Origin: Confluentibacter citreus
Lineage (GTDB): Bacteria > Bacteroidota > Bacteroidia > Flavobacteriales > Flavobacteriaceae
DNA: 64,000 nt
Assembly (NCBI RefSeq): GCF_002807055.1
Contig: NZ_NIXN01000001.1
Location: 558,001-622,000, forward strand
Direction of reading: 5' to 3'
Below the pieces are notes generated by a model. The model was not told where the DNA came from. It did no database searches and was given only the letters and a program-made list of their open reading frames with translations. Positions 18,116 to 28,072 of the stretch are shown one piece after another. Positions within the stretch are counted from its first letter, which is position 1. Every line of letters starts with the position of its first letter. A program made the translations under genes and the position numbers.

Positions 18116-19390
18116 ATGATTTTATTACTCTTTACAACTTTCATTTTATTTTTCTTTTTAACAAGGATGATTAGGTTTTTTATTCTAAGCCCAGTATACA
18201 TATATTCTTTCTTTTTTTTAGCCTCAATGGGATTAAGCATATTATATTTTTATTTTTATAATGATAAATTTAACTTGTATTCTTTGGATGATGTTAAAGA
18301 AATAGATTTTTTAAATACCATTAAGCAATATTTATTTTCTTTTAATTTTTTTATGTTAGGGATTGTAATTTATTATAATTCTTCGATTAGATTAAAAAGA
18401 ATATTATTTAAAACTTCCTTTACGGAGTCTTTATTTTTCAAGTTTAATTATCCTCATTTTTTGGTGATTCTTTCTAAATTATTATTACTGTTTATTATTA
18501 TTTTATATTTTATAACCTACGGTTTAGATATTTTTACAAGATCATCTTATTTGTCACCAGATCACTCCGGAGCATTACAACTTTTAATAAAGATATTAAG
18601 TTTAATTAATGTTATTCTTCTTGGGGTGACATACATAAGCCATAGAAAGTTAAGTAATCTTTTTTTTTGGGTTCTTATGATATTTTCATTCGGTACTGGT
18701 TCAAGAATTACTGTACTATATCTTTTAATTTATTTTATTTTAATTTTTCAAGCAAAAGGAAATAATTTATTCAACAAATTATCATTTGGATTTAACATGT
18801 TGTTTAGTTTTGTCATTTTTTCTTTATTGATTACATTTAGATCATTTGATGAACATGGAATACTACCTTATTTTTCTGGTCTTTTTAATAATGAAAATAG
18901 CGTTTTGAGTAATTTTCAAAGGAACTTTATGTTTAATATTTATTACACATTTATTTTTGGAGTGTTCGTTACAATACAAACATTAAAAGAAGCAATTCCA
19001 GATTGGAATATTATTTTAGTTAGTTTAAATCCACTTCCAGGAACAATTGCTGGTTTTTATAAATATGTCCCAGATTTAATGATTAATCCATTCGCTCCTT
19101 TTACATCACATGGTCAAGTTTTTGTAATGGGAAAAACATTTAGTGCATTTTTTTACTTATCAATTGGGGTCATATTTGCAGATATAGATTATCGTGTAAG
19201 AAGACTTTTTGATAACAAGAAAAGAATCTTTGCTTTTGTTTTAGTTTTTATCTCCGTTTTATATGTTATATACTCTTTTGAGTATTTATTAAGGTCTGCT
19301 GTGCGATATCTTTATTATTTATATAGCTTGCTTTTCTTAACATGGATTTTTAAGGAGGCATATAAGAATTTGCCTAAAAAAAGAAAATGA
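18116..19390 (+). CDS. Putative O-antigen polymerase (Wzy-like membrane protein)
   Basis: This 424-residue protein is almost entirely hydrophobic, with ten to twelve predicted membrane segments. A larger loop near residues 235-350 contains PDWNIILVSLNPLPG and MINPFAPFTSHGQ. This topology, its place among flippase and glycosyltransferase genes, and its poor sequence conservation fit a Wzy repeat-unit polymerase working on the periplasmic side. It overlaps the next gene by 4 bases (ATGA). Another polytopic protein at 20984 carries a Wzy_C/ligase-like signature, so which of the two is the polymerase and which the ligase is an inference. Confidence 0.65.
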   Translation: MILLLFTTFILFFFLTRMIRFFILSPVYIYSFFFLASMGLSILYFYFYNDKFNLYSLDDVKEIDFLNTIKQYLFSFNFFMLGIVIYYNSSIRLKRILFKTSFTESLFFKFNYPHFLVILSKLLLLFIIILYFITYGLDIFTRSSYLSPDHSGALQLLIKILSLINVILLGVTYISHRKLSNLFFWVLMIFSFGTGSRITVLYLLIYFILIFQAKGNNLFNKLSFGFNMLFSFVIFSLLITFRSFDEHGILPYFSGLFNNENSVLSNFQRNFMFNIYYTFIFGVFVTIQTLKEAIPDWNIILVSLNPLPGTIAGFYKYVPDLMINPFAPFTSHGQVFVMGKTFSAFFYLSIGVIFADIDYRVRRLFDNKKRIFAFVLVFISVLYVIYSFEYLLRSAVRYLYYLYSLLFLTWIFKEAYKNLPKKRK

Positions 19391-20451
19391 AAGTTTTAAT
19401 TATTGGCCCTTTAAAAGAGCCTATTACGGGTGTGACCGTTTCAAATGATTTATTAATAAAGGAATTAACCGAACGAAATATTTATGTAGATTTTATAAAC
19501 ACAACTCTTCCTTTTTTTCAAGAGAATGTAGGGAGGTTTTCTCTTAATAAGTTATTTTTAAATATTTCTTTATACTTTAAAGCATATAAAATTTTTAATA
19601 AGGATGTTATTTATATAACTTCAGGTCAAAGTTTTTTTGGGGTTATTAAATATTTACCATATATATTTATTGGTTGTTTATTAAAAAAGGACATTGTTTT
19701 TCATTTACATGGTAATTTGTTGTTGGAAACTTATTCTAAATTATATGGTTTAAAAAAAAGATTATTTGCTTATTCAATAAGAAGTTGTACAAAAGGAATT
19801 GTTTTATCTGAATCATTAAAAAAGAATTTAATTCCATTTATTGATGAAACAAAAATTTTCATAGTTTCTAACTTTGTAGAATCAAAATTCATCTTATCTG
19901 AAGAAGAGGTTTTTGAAAAAGGAACTGAAGAGTTGCGTATATTGTACTTGAGTAATTTAATGACGGAGAAAGGTGTGTTTGTGTTTTTTAAGGCATTATC
20001 TTATTTAAAACGAGATAAAGTCAATTATAGATGTAAAATAGCAGGAAACATTGATGATAAAATTTCAAAAGATATCTTAAGTATTATTAAAAGTGATCCT
20101 CATATTGAATATTTAGGAGTGGTCATGGATAACCAAAAGAGAGATTTATTAAAATGGGGAAATTTGTTTGTATTTCCTTCTATTCAAATTGAAGGGCTTC
20201 CTATTTCAATTTTAGAGGCAATGGGATCTGGAAATCATATTATTAGCACAAGACAAGACGCATTATTAGATATTTTTCAAAACAATGAAATAAATTTTGT
20301 TGAGTCAGGTTCGGCCATAGATATCTATAAAGTTATTTTAATTAATAATTTTGATCATACTCAATTAAAAATAAATCATAAAATAATTACAGACAATTTC
20401 AATGAGCAAGATTTTGTTAATAATGTTTTAAAAGTGTTTAAATCAAAATGA
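19387..20451 (+). CDS. Family 4 glycosyltransferase
   Basis: This 354-residue GT-B fold transferase has a glycine-containing N-terminal loop (LIIGPLKEPITGVTVSND), LHGNLL at the domain boundary and the C-terminal donor-binding pattern PSIQIEGLPISILEAMGSG with its E-x7-E core. It should transfer a nucleotide-activated sugar to the lipid-linked intermediate in the cytoplasm. It overlaps its neighbours by 4 bases on each side, indicating coupled translation with the Wzy-like and acetyltransferase genes. Donor unknown. Confidence 0.87.
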   Translation: MKVLIIGPLKEPITGVTVSNDLLIKELTERNIYVDFINTTLPFFQENVGRFSLNKLFLNISLYFKAYKIFNKDVIYITSGQSFFGVIKYLPYIFIGCLLKKDIVFHLHGNLLLETYSKLYGLKKRLFAYSIRSCTKGIVLSESLKKNLIPFIDETKIFIVSNFVESKFILSEEEVFEKGTEELRILYLSNLMTEKGVFVFFKALSYLKRDKVNYRCKIAGNIDDKISKDILSIIKSDPHIEYLGVVMDNQKRDLLKWGNLFVFPSIQIEGLPISILEAMGSGNHIISTRQDALLDIFQNNEINFVESGSAIDIYKVILINNFDHTQLKINHKIITDNFNEQDFVNNVLKVFKSK

Positions 20452-20987
20452 AACAGAATTTGAGTTTATTTAAAACACCAAATGAATTTAGGGGTAGATC
20501 TAAATTCACCGTTCAGCTTTGGTGGATTGTTCAAGCTACACTATTTAGAATGTCTCCTCAAGTTTTATATGGTTGGAGAAATCTTTTGTTAAGATGTTTT
20601 GGAGCTGAAATTGGACGAAAAGTTATTATAAGACCTTCAGCGAGATTTACTTATCCGTGGAAAGTTAAAATTGGGGATTATAGTTGGGTAGGTGATGATG
20701 TTGTTTTTTACTCTTTAGGTAATATTTTTATTGGGAAAAACGTGGTTATTTCTCAAAAAACATATTTATGCACGGGATCTCATAACTATAAAAGAATAGA
20801 TTTTCCAATTAGTGAAGATTCAATAACAATAGAAGATGAATGCTGGTTAGCAACAGATGTTTATGTGGCCCCGGGTGTGAACATAAAAAAAGGAGCTATT
20901 GTAGGAGCAAGGAGCAGCGTTTTTTGTGATCTAGAATCGAATAAAATTTATTTTGGCACCCCCGCAAAGTTCCATAAAGAAAGATGA
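20448..20987 (+). CDS. WcaF-like O-acetyltransferase
   Basis: This 179-residue protein is a left-handed parallel beta-helix acetyltransferase of the colanic acid WcaF group. The N-terminal segment FRGRSKFTVQLWWIVQATLF is characteristic. Hexapeptide turns run from about residue 60 to 170 (IGDYSWVGDDV, IGKNVVISQ). The catalytic histidine lies in TGSHNY, and ATDVYVAPGV with IYFGTPAKF closes the helix. It probably adds acetyl groups from acetyl-CoA to a sugar of the repeat unit. It is coupled by 4-base overlaps to both neighbours. Confidence 0.88.
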   Translation: MKQNLSLFKTPNEFRGRSKFTVQLWWIVQATLFRMSPQVLYGWRNLLLRCFGAEIGRKVIIRPSARFTYPWKVKIGDYSWVGDDVVFYSLGNIFIGKNVVISQKTYLCTGSHNYKRIDFPISEDSITIEDECWLATDVYVAPGVNIKKGAIVGARSSVFCDLESNKIYFGTPAKFHKER

Positions 20988-22192
20988 GGGACATGTACTG
21001 TATAAACCTTTTAAAAAAAAATAGTTCAATTTTACTATTCGGGTTATTAATTATAATACCATATAAGCTACAATGGATTTGTGTTTTTTATTTAGTGTTA
21101 AACTCGTTATTGAGTATTAGAAATAATAGTTTTACTTTCAAGTTTAACAAGTATTTTTTTATATATTCTATTCCATTTTTCATTTTCATTTTAGGATTAA
21201 TCCATTTAAACAAAGCAGACTTTAAATTTATAGAGAGGTCCATACCATTTATTCTAATACCCCTCGCATTTTTCTTAATTTTATATAATTTAAGAACAAA
21301 AAAACTGAATCTTGTTTTTTTAAGAAATACATTGTATATGAGTTTTTTTCTGGCCTCTTTCATTTATATTCTGCTGGCCTATATAAATTACCTTTTTAAT
21401 TTTAAAGTGTGGTGGAAATCTTTTTTTGATCCTGAAACTTTAAGAAATTCTATTAGATATATTCCTTACATCGAACTTGACCCTATTTATGTTTCAATAT
21501 TTTTCGCAATAAGTGTAGTATTTTCTTTTAAACTTTTTTTCGTCAGAAAAAAATATATATATGTAATTGGAGGACTAATATATCTTTGCTTTGTATTGCT
21601 ACTATCAAGTAAAATGACGATATTATCTCTTTTCATTATAACAATGGTAGTCATAATTAAGTTATTTAAAATCAATAAGATGCAGTTAATTATAACGTTT
21701 ATTTTAACATTTATAATCTTGTGTTGTTTTTTATTTTATAACAAAAGATTGAAAGAAATAATAGAACCAAAAACATATTCATATAGAGTAGACATGAATA
21801 ATTCTACAAATATTAGATATGCACTATATCTTTCTAGTTTTGAACTATTAGAACGTAACGGGATATTAGGTATGGGTTTTACATCTACTAAAAATGAAGT
21901 TTCGAACATATTTATAGGTAAATATGGTGGAGATAGCGAATATAACACCCATAATCAGTTTTTGAGCGTTTGGTTGGCAACTGGAATATTAGGTATTGCG
22001 CTGTTTATTTATTATTTATATTTTAATTTTAAATTAGCCTTCTTAAAAAAGGATATAATATTTTTTTCTGTTTTGATAATTATTTTTTTCGGGTTGTTTA
22101 GTGAGAATTTAATAGAGAGACAGTTTGGGGTATTATTAATCTCTTTTGTTATCAGTTTTTTCGGTTTTTTAAATCTATATGAATTTGAATAA
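20984..22192 (+). CDS. O-antigen ligase/polymerase family membrane protein
   Basis: This 402-residue polytopic protein has about ten hydrophobic segments and a large periplasmic loop around 255-325 containing LGMGFTSTKNE and THNQFLSVWLATGILGI. The T-H-N-x-(F/Y)-L pattern is the hallmark of the Wzy_C superfamily, which includes WaaL ligases and some Wzy polymerases. Since a second polymerase candidate lies at 18116, this one could be the ligase that joins the glycan to its final acceptor, or the polymerase itself. It overlaps the WcaF-like gene by 4 bases and the next glycosyltransferase gene by 14 bases. Confidence 0.78.
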   Translation: MRDMYCINLLKKNSSILLFGLLIIIPYKLQWICVFYLVLNSLLSIRNNSFTFKFNKYFFIYSIPFFIFILGLIHLNKADFKFIERSIPFILIPLAFFLILYNLRTKKLNLVFLRNTLYMSFFLASFIYILLAYINYLFNFKVWWKSFFDPETLRNSIRYIPYIELDPIYVSIFFAISVVFSFKLFFVRKKYIYVIGGLIYLCFVLLLSSKMTILSLFIITMVVIIKLFKINKMQLIITFILTFIILCCFLFYNKRLKEIIEPKTYSYRVDMNNSTNIRYALYLSSFELLERNGILGMGFTSTKNEVSNIFIGKYGGDSEYNTHNQFLSVWLATGILGIALFIYYLYFNFKLAFLKKDIIFFSVLIIIFFGLFSENLIERQFGVLLISFVISFFGFLNLYEFE

Positions 22193-23393
22193 GATTTTAA
22201 TCATAGGCATTAATTATTATCCAGAGGATACTGCTATTGGTTTGTATACTACTCAAAAGGCAGAATATTTATCGCAAAATGGATTTGAAGTAACTGTTAT
22301 TACAGGATTTCCGTATTACCCACAATGGAAAATACGAGACGATTATATGTCTAAATCATTTTTTTTTAAGGAAACAATCAAAGGAGTTAAAGTTTTAAGA
22401 AGTAAACAATACGTTCCAAGTAATCCTACTTTTTCCAAGCGAATAATTCATTTAATCAGTTTTACAATTGGAAATTTCATCAATCTTTTTCGTGTAACTA
22501 AACCAGACATCGTTATTTCAATTATACCTTTTACCACTTCGGCATTATTAGGATGGTTTTTAAAAATAAGATATAAATCAAAATTATGGGTTCATATTCA
22601 AGATTTTGAGTTTGATGCAGCCATTGAGTCTGGACTACTAAAAGGTAATTCAGAACCTATTTTCAAAGGATTGCTATGGATAGAAAAAAAGCTTTTATCT
22701 AAAGCTGATGTTGTTTCAACAATCAGCTATGGGATGTTGAATAAATTAAAACAAAAAGCAAACGTTGAATCTTATTATTTAACAAACTGGATTGATATTT
22801 CTTTATTTGATAAAGATTTTAATAAACCACACACATATTTAGATTCAAATGATTTTAAAATTTTATATTCGGGTAATATAGGAACAAAACAAAATTGGGA
22901 TATTTTTTTTGATTTTATAAATGAAATAAAAGACACACCAAATATAGATGTCATTATAGTAGGAGAAGGAGCTGAAAAAGAAAATGTCATAAATAGATTC
23001 AAGCCATTTAAATTTGTTAAGCATTATAATTTAGTTCCTTTTGATGAATTACCTCTTTTACTATCGAGCGCCGATTTACATGTCTTATTTCAAAAAACAG
23101 ATGTGATAGACACGGTCATGCCTTCTAAATTATTAGGGATGATGGCAAGTGGCAAACCATCTATTGTTACTGGTAATATGAAAAGTGAAGTGGCTACAAT
23201 TTTTAATGAGTCACAAGGAGGTTATTATTTTGACGGAAGCTCAGTTAAAGCGATTACAGATTGCATTCTTTCATTAATAGATAATAAGAAACTTAGAGAG
23301 GAGTTGGGTTTAAATGCTAAACGCTTTGTTAATGATAAGTTTTCTCAAAAAGAAGTTCTAGACAAGTTTAAAATGGAATTATTAAAAATATAG
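22179..23393 (+). CDS. WcaI-like family 4 glycosyltransferase
   Basis: This 404-residue GT-B enzyme matches the WcaI group: LIIGINYYPEDTAIGLYTTQ and VTGFPYYPQWKI near the N-terminus, HIQDFEFDAAIESGLLK in the middle, and the C-terminal PSKLLGMMASGKPSI donor site. WcaI-type enzymes act in colanic-acid-like repeat-unit assembly. Its start is within the 3' end of the ligase-like gene (14-base overlap). It is the last gene of the tightly packed block; a 230-base promoter-bearing gap follows. Confidence 0.88.
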   Translation: MNLNKILIIGINYYPEDTAIGLYTTQKAEYLSQNGFEVTVITGFPYYPQWKIRDDYMSKSFFFKETIKGVKVLRSKQYVPSNPTFSKRIIHLISFTIGNFINLFRVTKPDIVISIIPFTTSALLGWFLKIRYKSKLWVHIQDFEFDAAIESGLLKGNSEPIFKGLLWIEKKLLSKADVVSTISYGMLNKLKQKANVESYYLTNWIDISLFDKDFNKPHTYLDSNDFKILYSGNIGTKQNWDIFFDFINEIKDTPNIDVIIVGEGAEKENVINRFKPFKFVKHYNLVPFDELPLLLSSADLHVLFQKTDVIDTVMPSKLLGMMASGKPSIVTGNMKSEVATIFNESQGGYYFDGSSVKAITDCILSLIDNKKLREELGLNAKRFVNDKFSQKEVLDKFKMELLKI

Positions 23394-23397
23394 AGAG

Positions 23398-23430
23398 TTG
23401 CTCTTAATTTTATTTAAGACCTTATATTTG
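23398..23430 (+). promoter_or_regulatory. Candidate Bacteroidota-type promoter before the UDP-xylose synthase gene
   Basis: TTG at 23398-23400 and TATATTTG at 23423-23430 are separated by 22 bases and match the TTG/TAnnTTTG pattern. The -33 triplet overlaps the end of the preceding gene region. Initiation near 23437 would give a leader of roughly 190 bases. The rest of the 230-base gap shows no gene or strong hairpin. Confidence 0.45.
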
Positions 23431-23623
23431 TATGGAAGATTATTAAAAAGTAATGATTACAATTGAAAATACTTGTTAACACGGTCAAAATATTCAGACT
23501 TGTAAACTACAATGTTGGTCTCCCAAAACAAAATTATAAAAGTAATATTTGTTAATTAGAAAAGATTTGGAAAACGTTGTAACCGTCAATATTATTAATA
23601 TTTAAAATCAAAATAGTAAAGAA

Positions 23624-24610
23624 ATGAAAAAAGTTCTAATAACAGGAGCCGCAGGCTTTTTAGGGTCTCATTTATGCGACCGCTTTATTAAAGAAGGATA
23701 TTATGTAATAGGAATGGATAATTTTATTACGGGCGACGAAAAGAACTTAGCTCATTTAAACAATCATCCTAATTTTGAATTTATTAAACATGATATAACA
23801 GAGTTCATAAAAATTGATGGTGAACTTGATTATATTTTACACTTTGCATCTCCCGCTAGCCCTATAGATTATTTAAAAATCCCCATCCAAACATTAAAAG
23901 TAGGCTCATTAGGCACCCATAATTTATTAGGCTTAGCAAAAGCAAAAAAAGCACGTATTTTAATTGCATCCACTTCAGAAGTTTACGGAGACCCATTAGT
24001 GCATCCCCAAACAGAAGATTACTATGGAAATGTAAATACCATAGGTCCCAGAGGTGTTTATGATGAAGCCAAGCGTTTTCAAGAATCTATCACTATGGCG
24101 TACCATAGATTTCATGGTCTAGAAACACGAATTGTTCGAATATTTAATACGTATGGCCCAAGAATGAGACTTAATGATGGCAGGGTTATTCCAGCGTTTA
24201 TGGGACAGGCATTAAGAGGTGAGGATTTAACTATTTTTGGCGATGGATCGCAAACACGTTCTTTCTGCTATGTGGATGATCAGGTGGAAGGTATTTATCG
24301 TTTATTGTTAAGCGATTACGAATATCCCGTAAATATTGGAAACCCACATGAAATATCCATTAAGGATTTTGCTGAGGAAATTATAAAGCTAACGGGAACA
24401 ACCCAAAAAGTAATTTATAAAGATTTACCGGTTAATGACCCCATGCAAAGACAACCGGATATCTCTTTAGCAAAAAAATTACTAGGCTGGGAGCCTAAGG
24501 TTGATAGAGCCGAAGGAATGAAAATCACCTATGATTATTTTAAAAGCTTAACAGCAGAAGAACTTTATAAAAGTGAGCATAAGGATTTTAAAAATCATAT
24601 AAAATCATAG
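23624..24610 (+). CDS. UDP-glucuronate decarboxylase (UDP-xylose synthase)
   Basis: This 328-residue extended short-chain dehydrogenase decarboxylates UDP-glucuronate to UDP-xylose. Diagnostic motifs are [12 protein letters not shown] (6-17), [14 protein letters not shown]-like text, STSEVYGDP and YDEAKRF (Y-x-x-x-K), followed by [10 protein letters not shown] and [11 protein letters not shown]. The length matches bacterial UXS proteins. No UDP-glucose dehydrogenase lies in the window, so UDP-glucuronate must come from elsewhere. It ends 2 bases before the initiating transferase gene, so xylose is a likely constituent or precursor for the same glycan. Confidence 0.92.
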   Translation: MKKVLITGAAGFLGSHLCDRFIKEGYYVIGMDNFITGDEKNLAHLNNHPNFEFIKHDITEFIKIDGELDYILHFASPASPIDYLKIPIQTLKVGSLGTHNLLGLAKAKKARILIASTSEVYGDPLVHPQTEDYYGNVNTIGPRGVYDEAKRFQESITMAYHRFHGLETRIVRIFNTYGPRMRLNDGRVIPAFMGQALRGEDLTIFGDGSQTRSFCYVDDQVEGIYRLLLSDYEYPVNIGNPHEISIKDFAEEIIKLTGTTQKVIYKDLPVNDPMQRQPDISLAKKLLGWEPKVDRAEGMKITYDYFKSLTAEELYKSEHKDFKNHIKS

Positions 24611-24612
24611 AA

Positions 24613-25965
24613 TTGAGGTTCAAGAAGGGGAGATATTCAGGTTTAATAAAACCATTATTTGGATTCATTGATTTAGTGATACTAAATGGGTCTATTTTTC
24701 TTTTTGAAATCAACCTAAACAATATTTATGTGTTTAGTATTTATATATCCATATTGTGGATAATAATCACTCTTAAAAACCATTTTTATCAAGTACAGAG
24801 GCATACCAGAATCATTCAGCTATTTCCTCTTCTTTTCAAACAATTTATAGCTTTTGCGGTTATTCTTTATGCATTTATAGGGTTTTTCAAACAACCAAAC
24901 ATTAGCAGACTAGCCTTAGGTGATTATTTACTGTTTGCTTTTTTATTAATATTTATAGTTAAGTTTTTAACTTTCTATTTATTAAAAAAGTACAGAGAGA
25001 TATTGAGGGGAAATACAAGAAAAGTAATTGTTATTGGTAACAACGATAAGACTAGACAATTAATAAAAACATTTAAAACTCGGTTAGATTTTGGGTATTT
25101 ATTTAAGGCACAATTTGACACTAATAATGAGAGCTTTTTATTGGATGACTGTTTTAAATATGTTATTGAAAATGATATTGATGAAATTTATTTTTCTGTA
25201 GCTGAATTATCTAATAAACAGATTAATAAACTGATTGATTTTGCTGATAATAATTTAAGGGAGCTTAAGTTTATTCCCGACAATAAAGATATTTTTTCTA
25301 AAAAACTCAAGTACGAGTATTACGATTACATTCCCATTTTATCATTAAGAGCAATTCCATTACAAGAACCTATCAATAAGTTTGTTAAACGATTATTCGA
25401 TATTCTACTATCTTCGTTCATTATCATTTTCGTATTGTCATGGCTAACACCCATTTTAGCCATATTGATAAAATTAGAATCTAGAGGTCCAGTCTTTTTC
25501 AAACAAACAAGAAATGGGTTTAGCTATAAAGAGTTTGATTGTTATAAATTCAGGTCAATGACGCCCAATAATGATGCCCACTTATCCCAAGCAAAGAAGG
25601 GCGATCAACGCATAACAAAAATTGGTAAGTTTATTAGGAAAACAAGCATAGACGAATTACCTCAATTTTTCAATGTTCTTTTTGGAGAAATGTCAGTTGT
25701 GGGTCCACGCCCACATATGGTAATACATACCAATATGTATGCATTAAAAGTGGATAAGTTTATGGTGAGACATTTTGTAAAACCTGGTATTACAGGATTG
25801 GCTCAAATTAGCGGTTTTAGAGGTGAAATTGAAGCCGATAAAGATATTATTGGGCGGGTAAAGTATGATATTTTTTATATAGAAAACTGGTCTTTACTGT
25901 TGGATTTGAAAATCATCATTCAAACATTAGTAAATGCTTTAAAGGGAGAAAAAAAGGCATATTAA
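24613..25965 (+). CDS. Polyprenyl-phosphate sugar-1-phosphate transferase (WcaJ/WbaP type)
   Basis: This enzyme starts each repeat unit by moving a sugar-1-phosphate onto undecaprenyl phosphate. It has four N-terminal membrane helices (about 12-125), a CoA-binding-like middle region, a re-entrant helix near 265-290, and the C-terminal catalytic domain with KRLFDILLS, CYKFRSM, TSIDELPQFFNVL and VGPRPHM. The only start near the frame's beginning is TTG at 24613, 2 bases after the preceding stop; no upstream ATG is available. The 450-residue length is normal. The sugar is probably hexose-1-phosphate, which is an inference. Confidence 0.9.
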   Translation: MRFKKGRYSGLIKPLFGFIDLVILNGSIFLFEINLNNIYVFSIYISILWIIITLKNHFYQVQRHTRIIQLFPLLFKQFIAFAVILYAFIGFFKQPNISRLALGDYLLFAFLLIFIVKFLTFYLLKKYREILRGNTRKVIVIGNNDKTRQLIKTFKTRLDFGYLFKAQFDTNNESFLLDDCFKYVIENDIDEIYFSVAELSNKQINKLIDFADNNLRELKFIPDNKDIFSKKLKYEYYDYIPILSLRAIPLQEPINKFVKRLFDILLSSFIIIFVLSWLTPILAILIKLESRGPVFFKQTRNGFSYKEFDCYKFRSMTPNNDAHLSQAKKGDQRITKIGKFIRKTSIDELPQFFNVLFGEMSVVGPRPHMVIHTNMYALKVDKFMVRHFVKPGITGLAQISGFRGEIEADKDIIGRVKYDIFYIENWSLLLDLKIIIQTLVNALKGEKKAY

Positions 25966-25969
25966 AATC

Positions 25970-26749
25970 TTGGGAGCCTTAGTTTCTATAATAACACCCA
26001 TGTTTAATTCTGAAGCTTATATTTCAGAAACAATAAACAGTGTCATCAATCAAACCCATTCAAATTGGGAACTCTTACTCATTGATGACGCTTCAACAGA
26101 TAAAACTTTAGAAATAGTCCAGCCTTTTCTAAAAGTACATTCCAATATAAGTCTTATAATAAACGAAAAGAATCTTGGAGCAGCGATAACTAGAAACAAA
26201 GGGATTGAGGCTGCTAAAGGGGATTATATAGCTTTTTTAGATGGAGACGATGTATGGAAACCAAATAAACTAGAAAAGCAATTAGCTTTTATGGAAACGA
26301 CTCATTGTGATGTATGTTTTAGTAGCTATGATTTAATAAATGAAAAAGGAGAGCCGTTAAATAAAACAATAAAAGCCTTACAGACACTAACATATAAAAA
26401 ACTTTTAAAAAGTAATTATATTGGCAACTTAACAGGGATTTATAACGCTAAAGCATTAGGCAAAATAACATCGTGTAACCTACGTAAACGGCAAGATTGG
26501 TCACTTTGGTTGACTGCCATTAAAAAGTCCGGGAAAGCCGCTAAAAGCATTGAAGAATCATTAGCGTATTATAGAGTGCGGGAAGCGTCCATGTCCTCAA
26601 ACAAATTTAATTTGATACAATACAATTACTGGGTTTACAGAAAGGGATTAGGGTTTTCAGTAATAAAATCTATTTATTATATGACCCTGTTTTTATTTGA
26701 ACACTTTTTCATAAAGTCAAAACAAACCGTTTCTACAAATAAGACTTAA
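25970..26749 (+). CDS. Family 2 glycosyltransferase
   Basis: This 259-residue GT2 enzyme shows VSIITPMFNSEAYISETINS (5-24), LIDDASTDKT and FLDGDDVWKPNKLEKQ, a very typical donor and metal site. The QDWSLWL motif further on is shared by short O-antigen and capsule transferases. The start is a TTG at 25970, 4 bases after the initiating transferase stop; the first ATG lies inside the conserved strand and is too late. It is the last forward gene of the polysaccharide locus and overlaps the convergent CapK-like gene by 17 bases. Confidence 0.88.
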   Translation: MGALVSIITPMFNSEAYISETINSVINQTHSNWELLLIDDASTDKTLEIVQPFLKVHSNISLIINEKNLGAAITRNKGIEAAKGDYIAFLDGDDVWKPNKLEKQLAFMETTHCDVCFSSYDLINEKGEPLNKTIKALQTLTYKKLLKSNYIGNLTGIYNAKALGKITSCNLRKRQDWSLWLTAIKKSGKAAKSIEESLAYYRVREASMSSNKFNLIQYNYWVYRKGLGFSVIKSIYYMTLFLFEHFFIKSKQTVSTNKT

Positions 26750-28034
26750 ATTGCTTCATTTTACCTCGGTTACTTCTTTTTAAAGATTCCTTTCTCTCAA
26801 AAACAATCGATAATCCAGATTCCAAATAGGTGTCAATCGCCTTATTAATATCTTTAATTTTTTCTCTAGAAAGTTCTTCCCTGCTAGTATAGCTTATTTT
26901 AAAAGTATCTATTTTAAGTTGTTCAATAATAAACTCTTTGACGTTTCCGCCATCCTCAATAACCGTTTTTGTAACATAGTAAAACGTCAATCCTGCAGCT
27001 TTTTTTCCACTAGGCAACATAACAATATCGTTGGTCCTGCCTATTAATGCTCCAAGAATTGGGTTTTTGGCTGTGCTATCCTTTGAAAGTTTACCAATAT
27101 CGCCCAAATCATATCGAATAAACGGATGGGCTTTATTATAAAGAGCCGTTATAACAATACGGCCCTCTTGTCCGTAGGACAAAATCTGGTTGTTTTCATC
27201 TAGAATTTCAATAAATAAATCTTCATTATTTACCATCCATTTCCCATTTGTATTCTGAAAGGCAATCAAGCCTAATTCGGCTGCACCATATTCATTGATT
27301 ATAGGCACTCCAAGATGGGCTTCCAATAATTTTTTATCGTCTTCAAAAAGTATTTCAGAAGTGACAATACATGCTTTTAATGTCGGACAAACATCTTTAA
27401 GAACAATGTTTCTTCGTTGTAAAAACTTAGCGAACTGAACAATGGAACTTGTATAACCATTGATATAATCGAATTGGGTTGATTCAAATTTTTTTAGGTT
27501 TTTTTCAAGTTGGGCATCACTCAAATCAAACACTGAAAATCGGTAACGGTTGCTTAAAAAATCTTTAATGCGCTCTTTGTAATATCCTTTTTTATTCAAA
27601 GGAATGCCATAAAACCGTGCTTGTTTAGAGGTGTTAAAGTCTAGATTATACCAGTTATATCTATCCATAAATCCAGCCCATGTTAAGGCATGACTAAACT
27701 TATCTTTTGCAAAAATAAACGGGTCACCAGAGGAGCCCGATGTTTTATTGATGTAAACGCTTTTTTTTGAAAAATCTTCCGAAAGGCGATTAGCCAATGG
27801 CTGTTGTAAATCGCGCTTAGTCATTACGGGAATAGTATTCCAATCTATTACGTTGATGTTTTTTGCAAATGTTTTATAAAACGGATTGTGTTTTAAATGA
27901 TAAGAAACAATCTCTTGCTTTTTTGTTTCAACATAATCTGAAAAGTCCTTTTCATTTTGAATAGCTTTCAAAACAGATTTAGCTTTCTCTATGGGGAAGC
28001 CATTAAATTTTAATGAAAGATCAAATAATTTCAA
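26733..28034 (-). CDS. CapK/phenylacetate-CoA ligase-like adenylate-forming enzyme
   Basis: This protein of 433 residues from the chosen start belongs to the CapK/PaaK branch of adenylate-forming enzymes. The phosphate loop NKTSGSSGDPF, INEYGAAELG and the FIRYDLGD motif are present. Homologues occur in capsule and polysaccharide loci, where their substrate is usually unknown. I chose TTG at 28034, which gives the family-like beginning M-K-L-F-D-L-S-L-K-F-N-G-F-P. An ATG at 28109 would add 25 residues and run into the purD promoter. The gene is convergent with the glycosyltransferase before it (17-base overlap) and divergent from purD. It may decorate the glycan with an acyl or amino-acid group, but this is speculation. 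Confidence 0.8.
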   Translation of the reverse strand: MKLFDLSLKFNGFPIEKAKSVLKAIQNEKDFSDYVETKKQEIVSYHLKHNPFYKTFAKNINVIDWNTIPVMTKRDLQQPLANRLSEDFSKKSVYINKTSGSSGDPFIFAKDKFSHALTWAGFMDRYNWYNLDFNTSKQARFYGIPLNKKGYYKERIKDFLSNRYRFSVFDLSDAQLEKNLKKFESTQFDYINGYTSSIVQFAKFLQRRNIVLKDVCPTLKACIVTSEILFEDDKKLLEAHLGVPIINEYGAAELGLIAFQNTNGKWMVNNEDLFIEILDENNQILSYGQEGRIVITALYNKAHPFIRYDLGDIGKLSKDSTAKNPILGALIGRTNDIVMLPSGKKAAGLTFYYVTKTVIEDGGNVKEFIIEQLKIDTFKISYTSREELSREKIKDINKAIDTYLESGLSIVFERKESLKRSNRGKMKQFKSYL

Positions 28035-28072
28035 GCTGAAAGTAATTTTTGTAAAGTAAATAAAAAATATTC

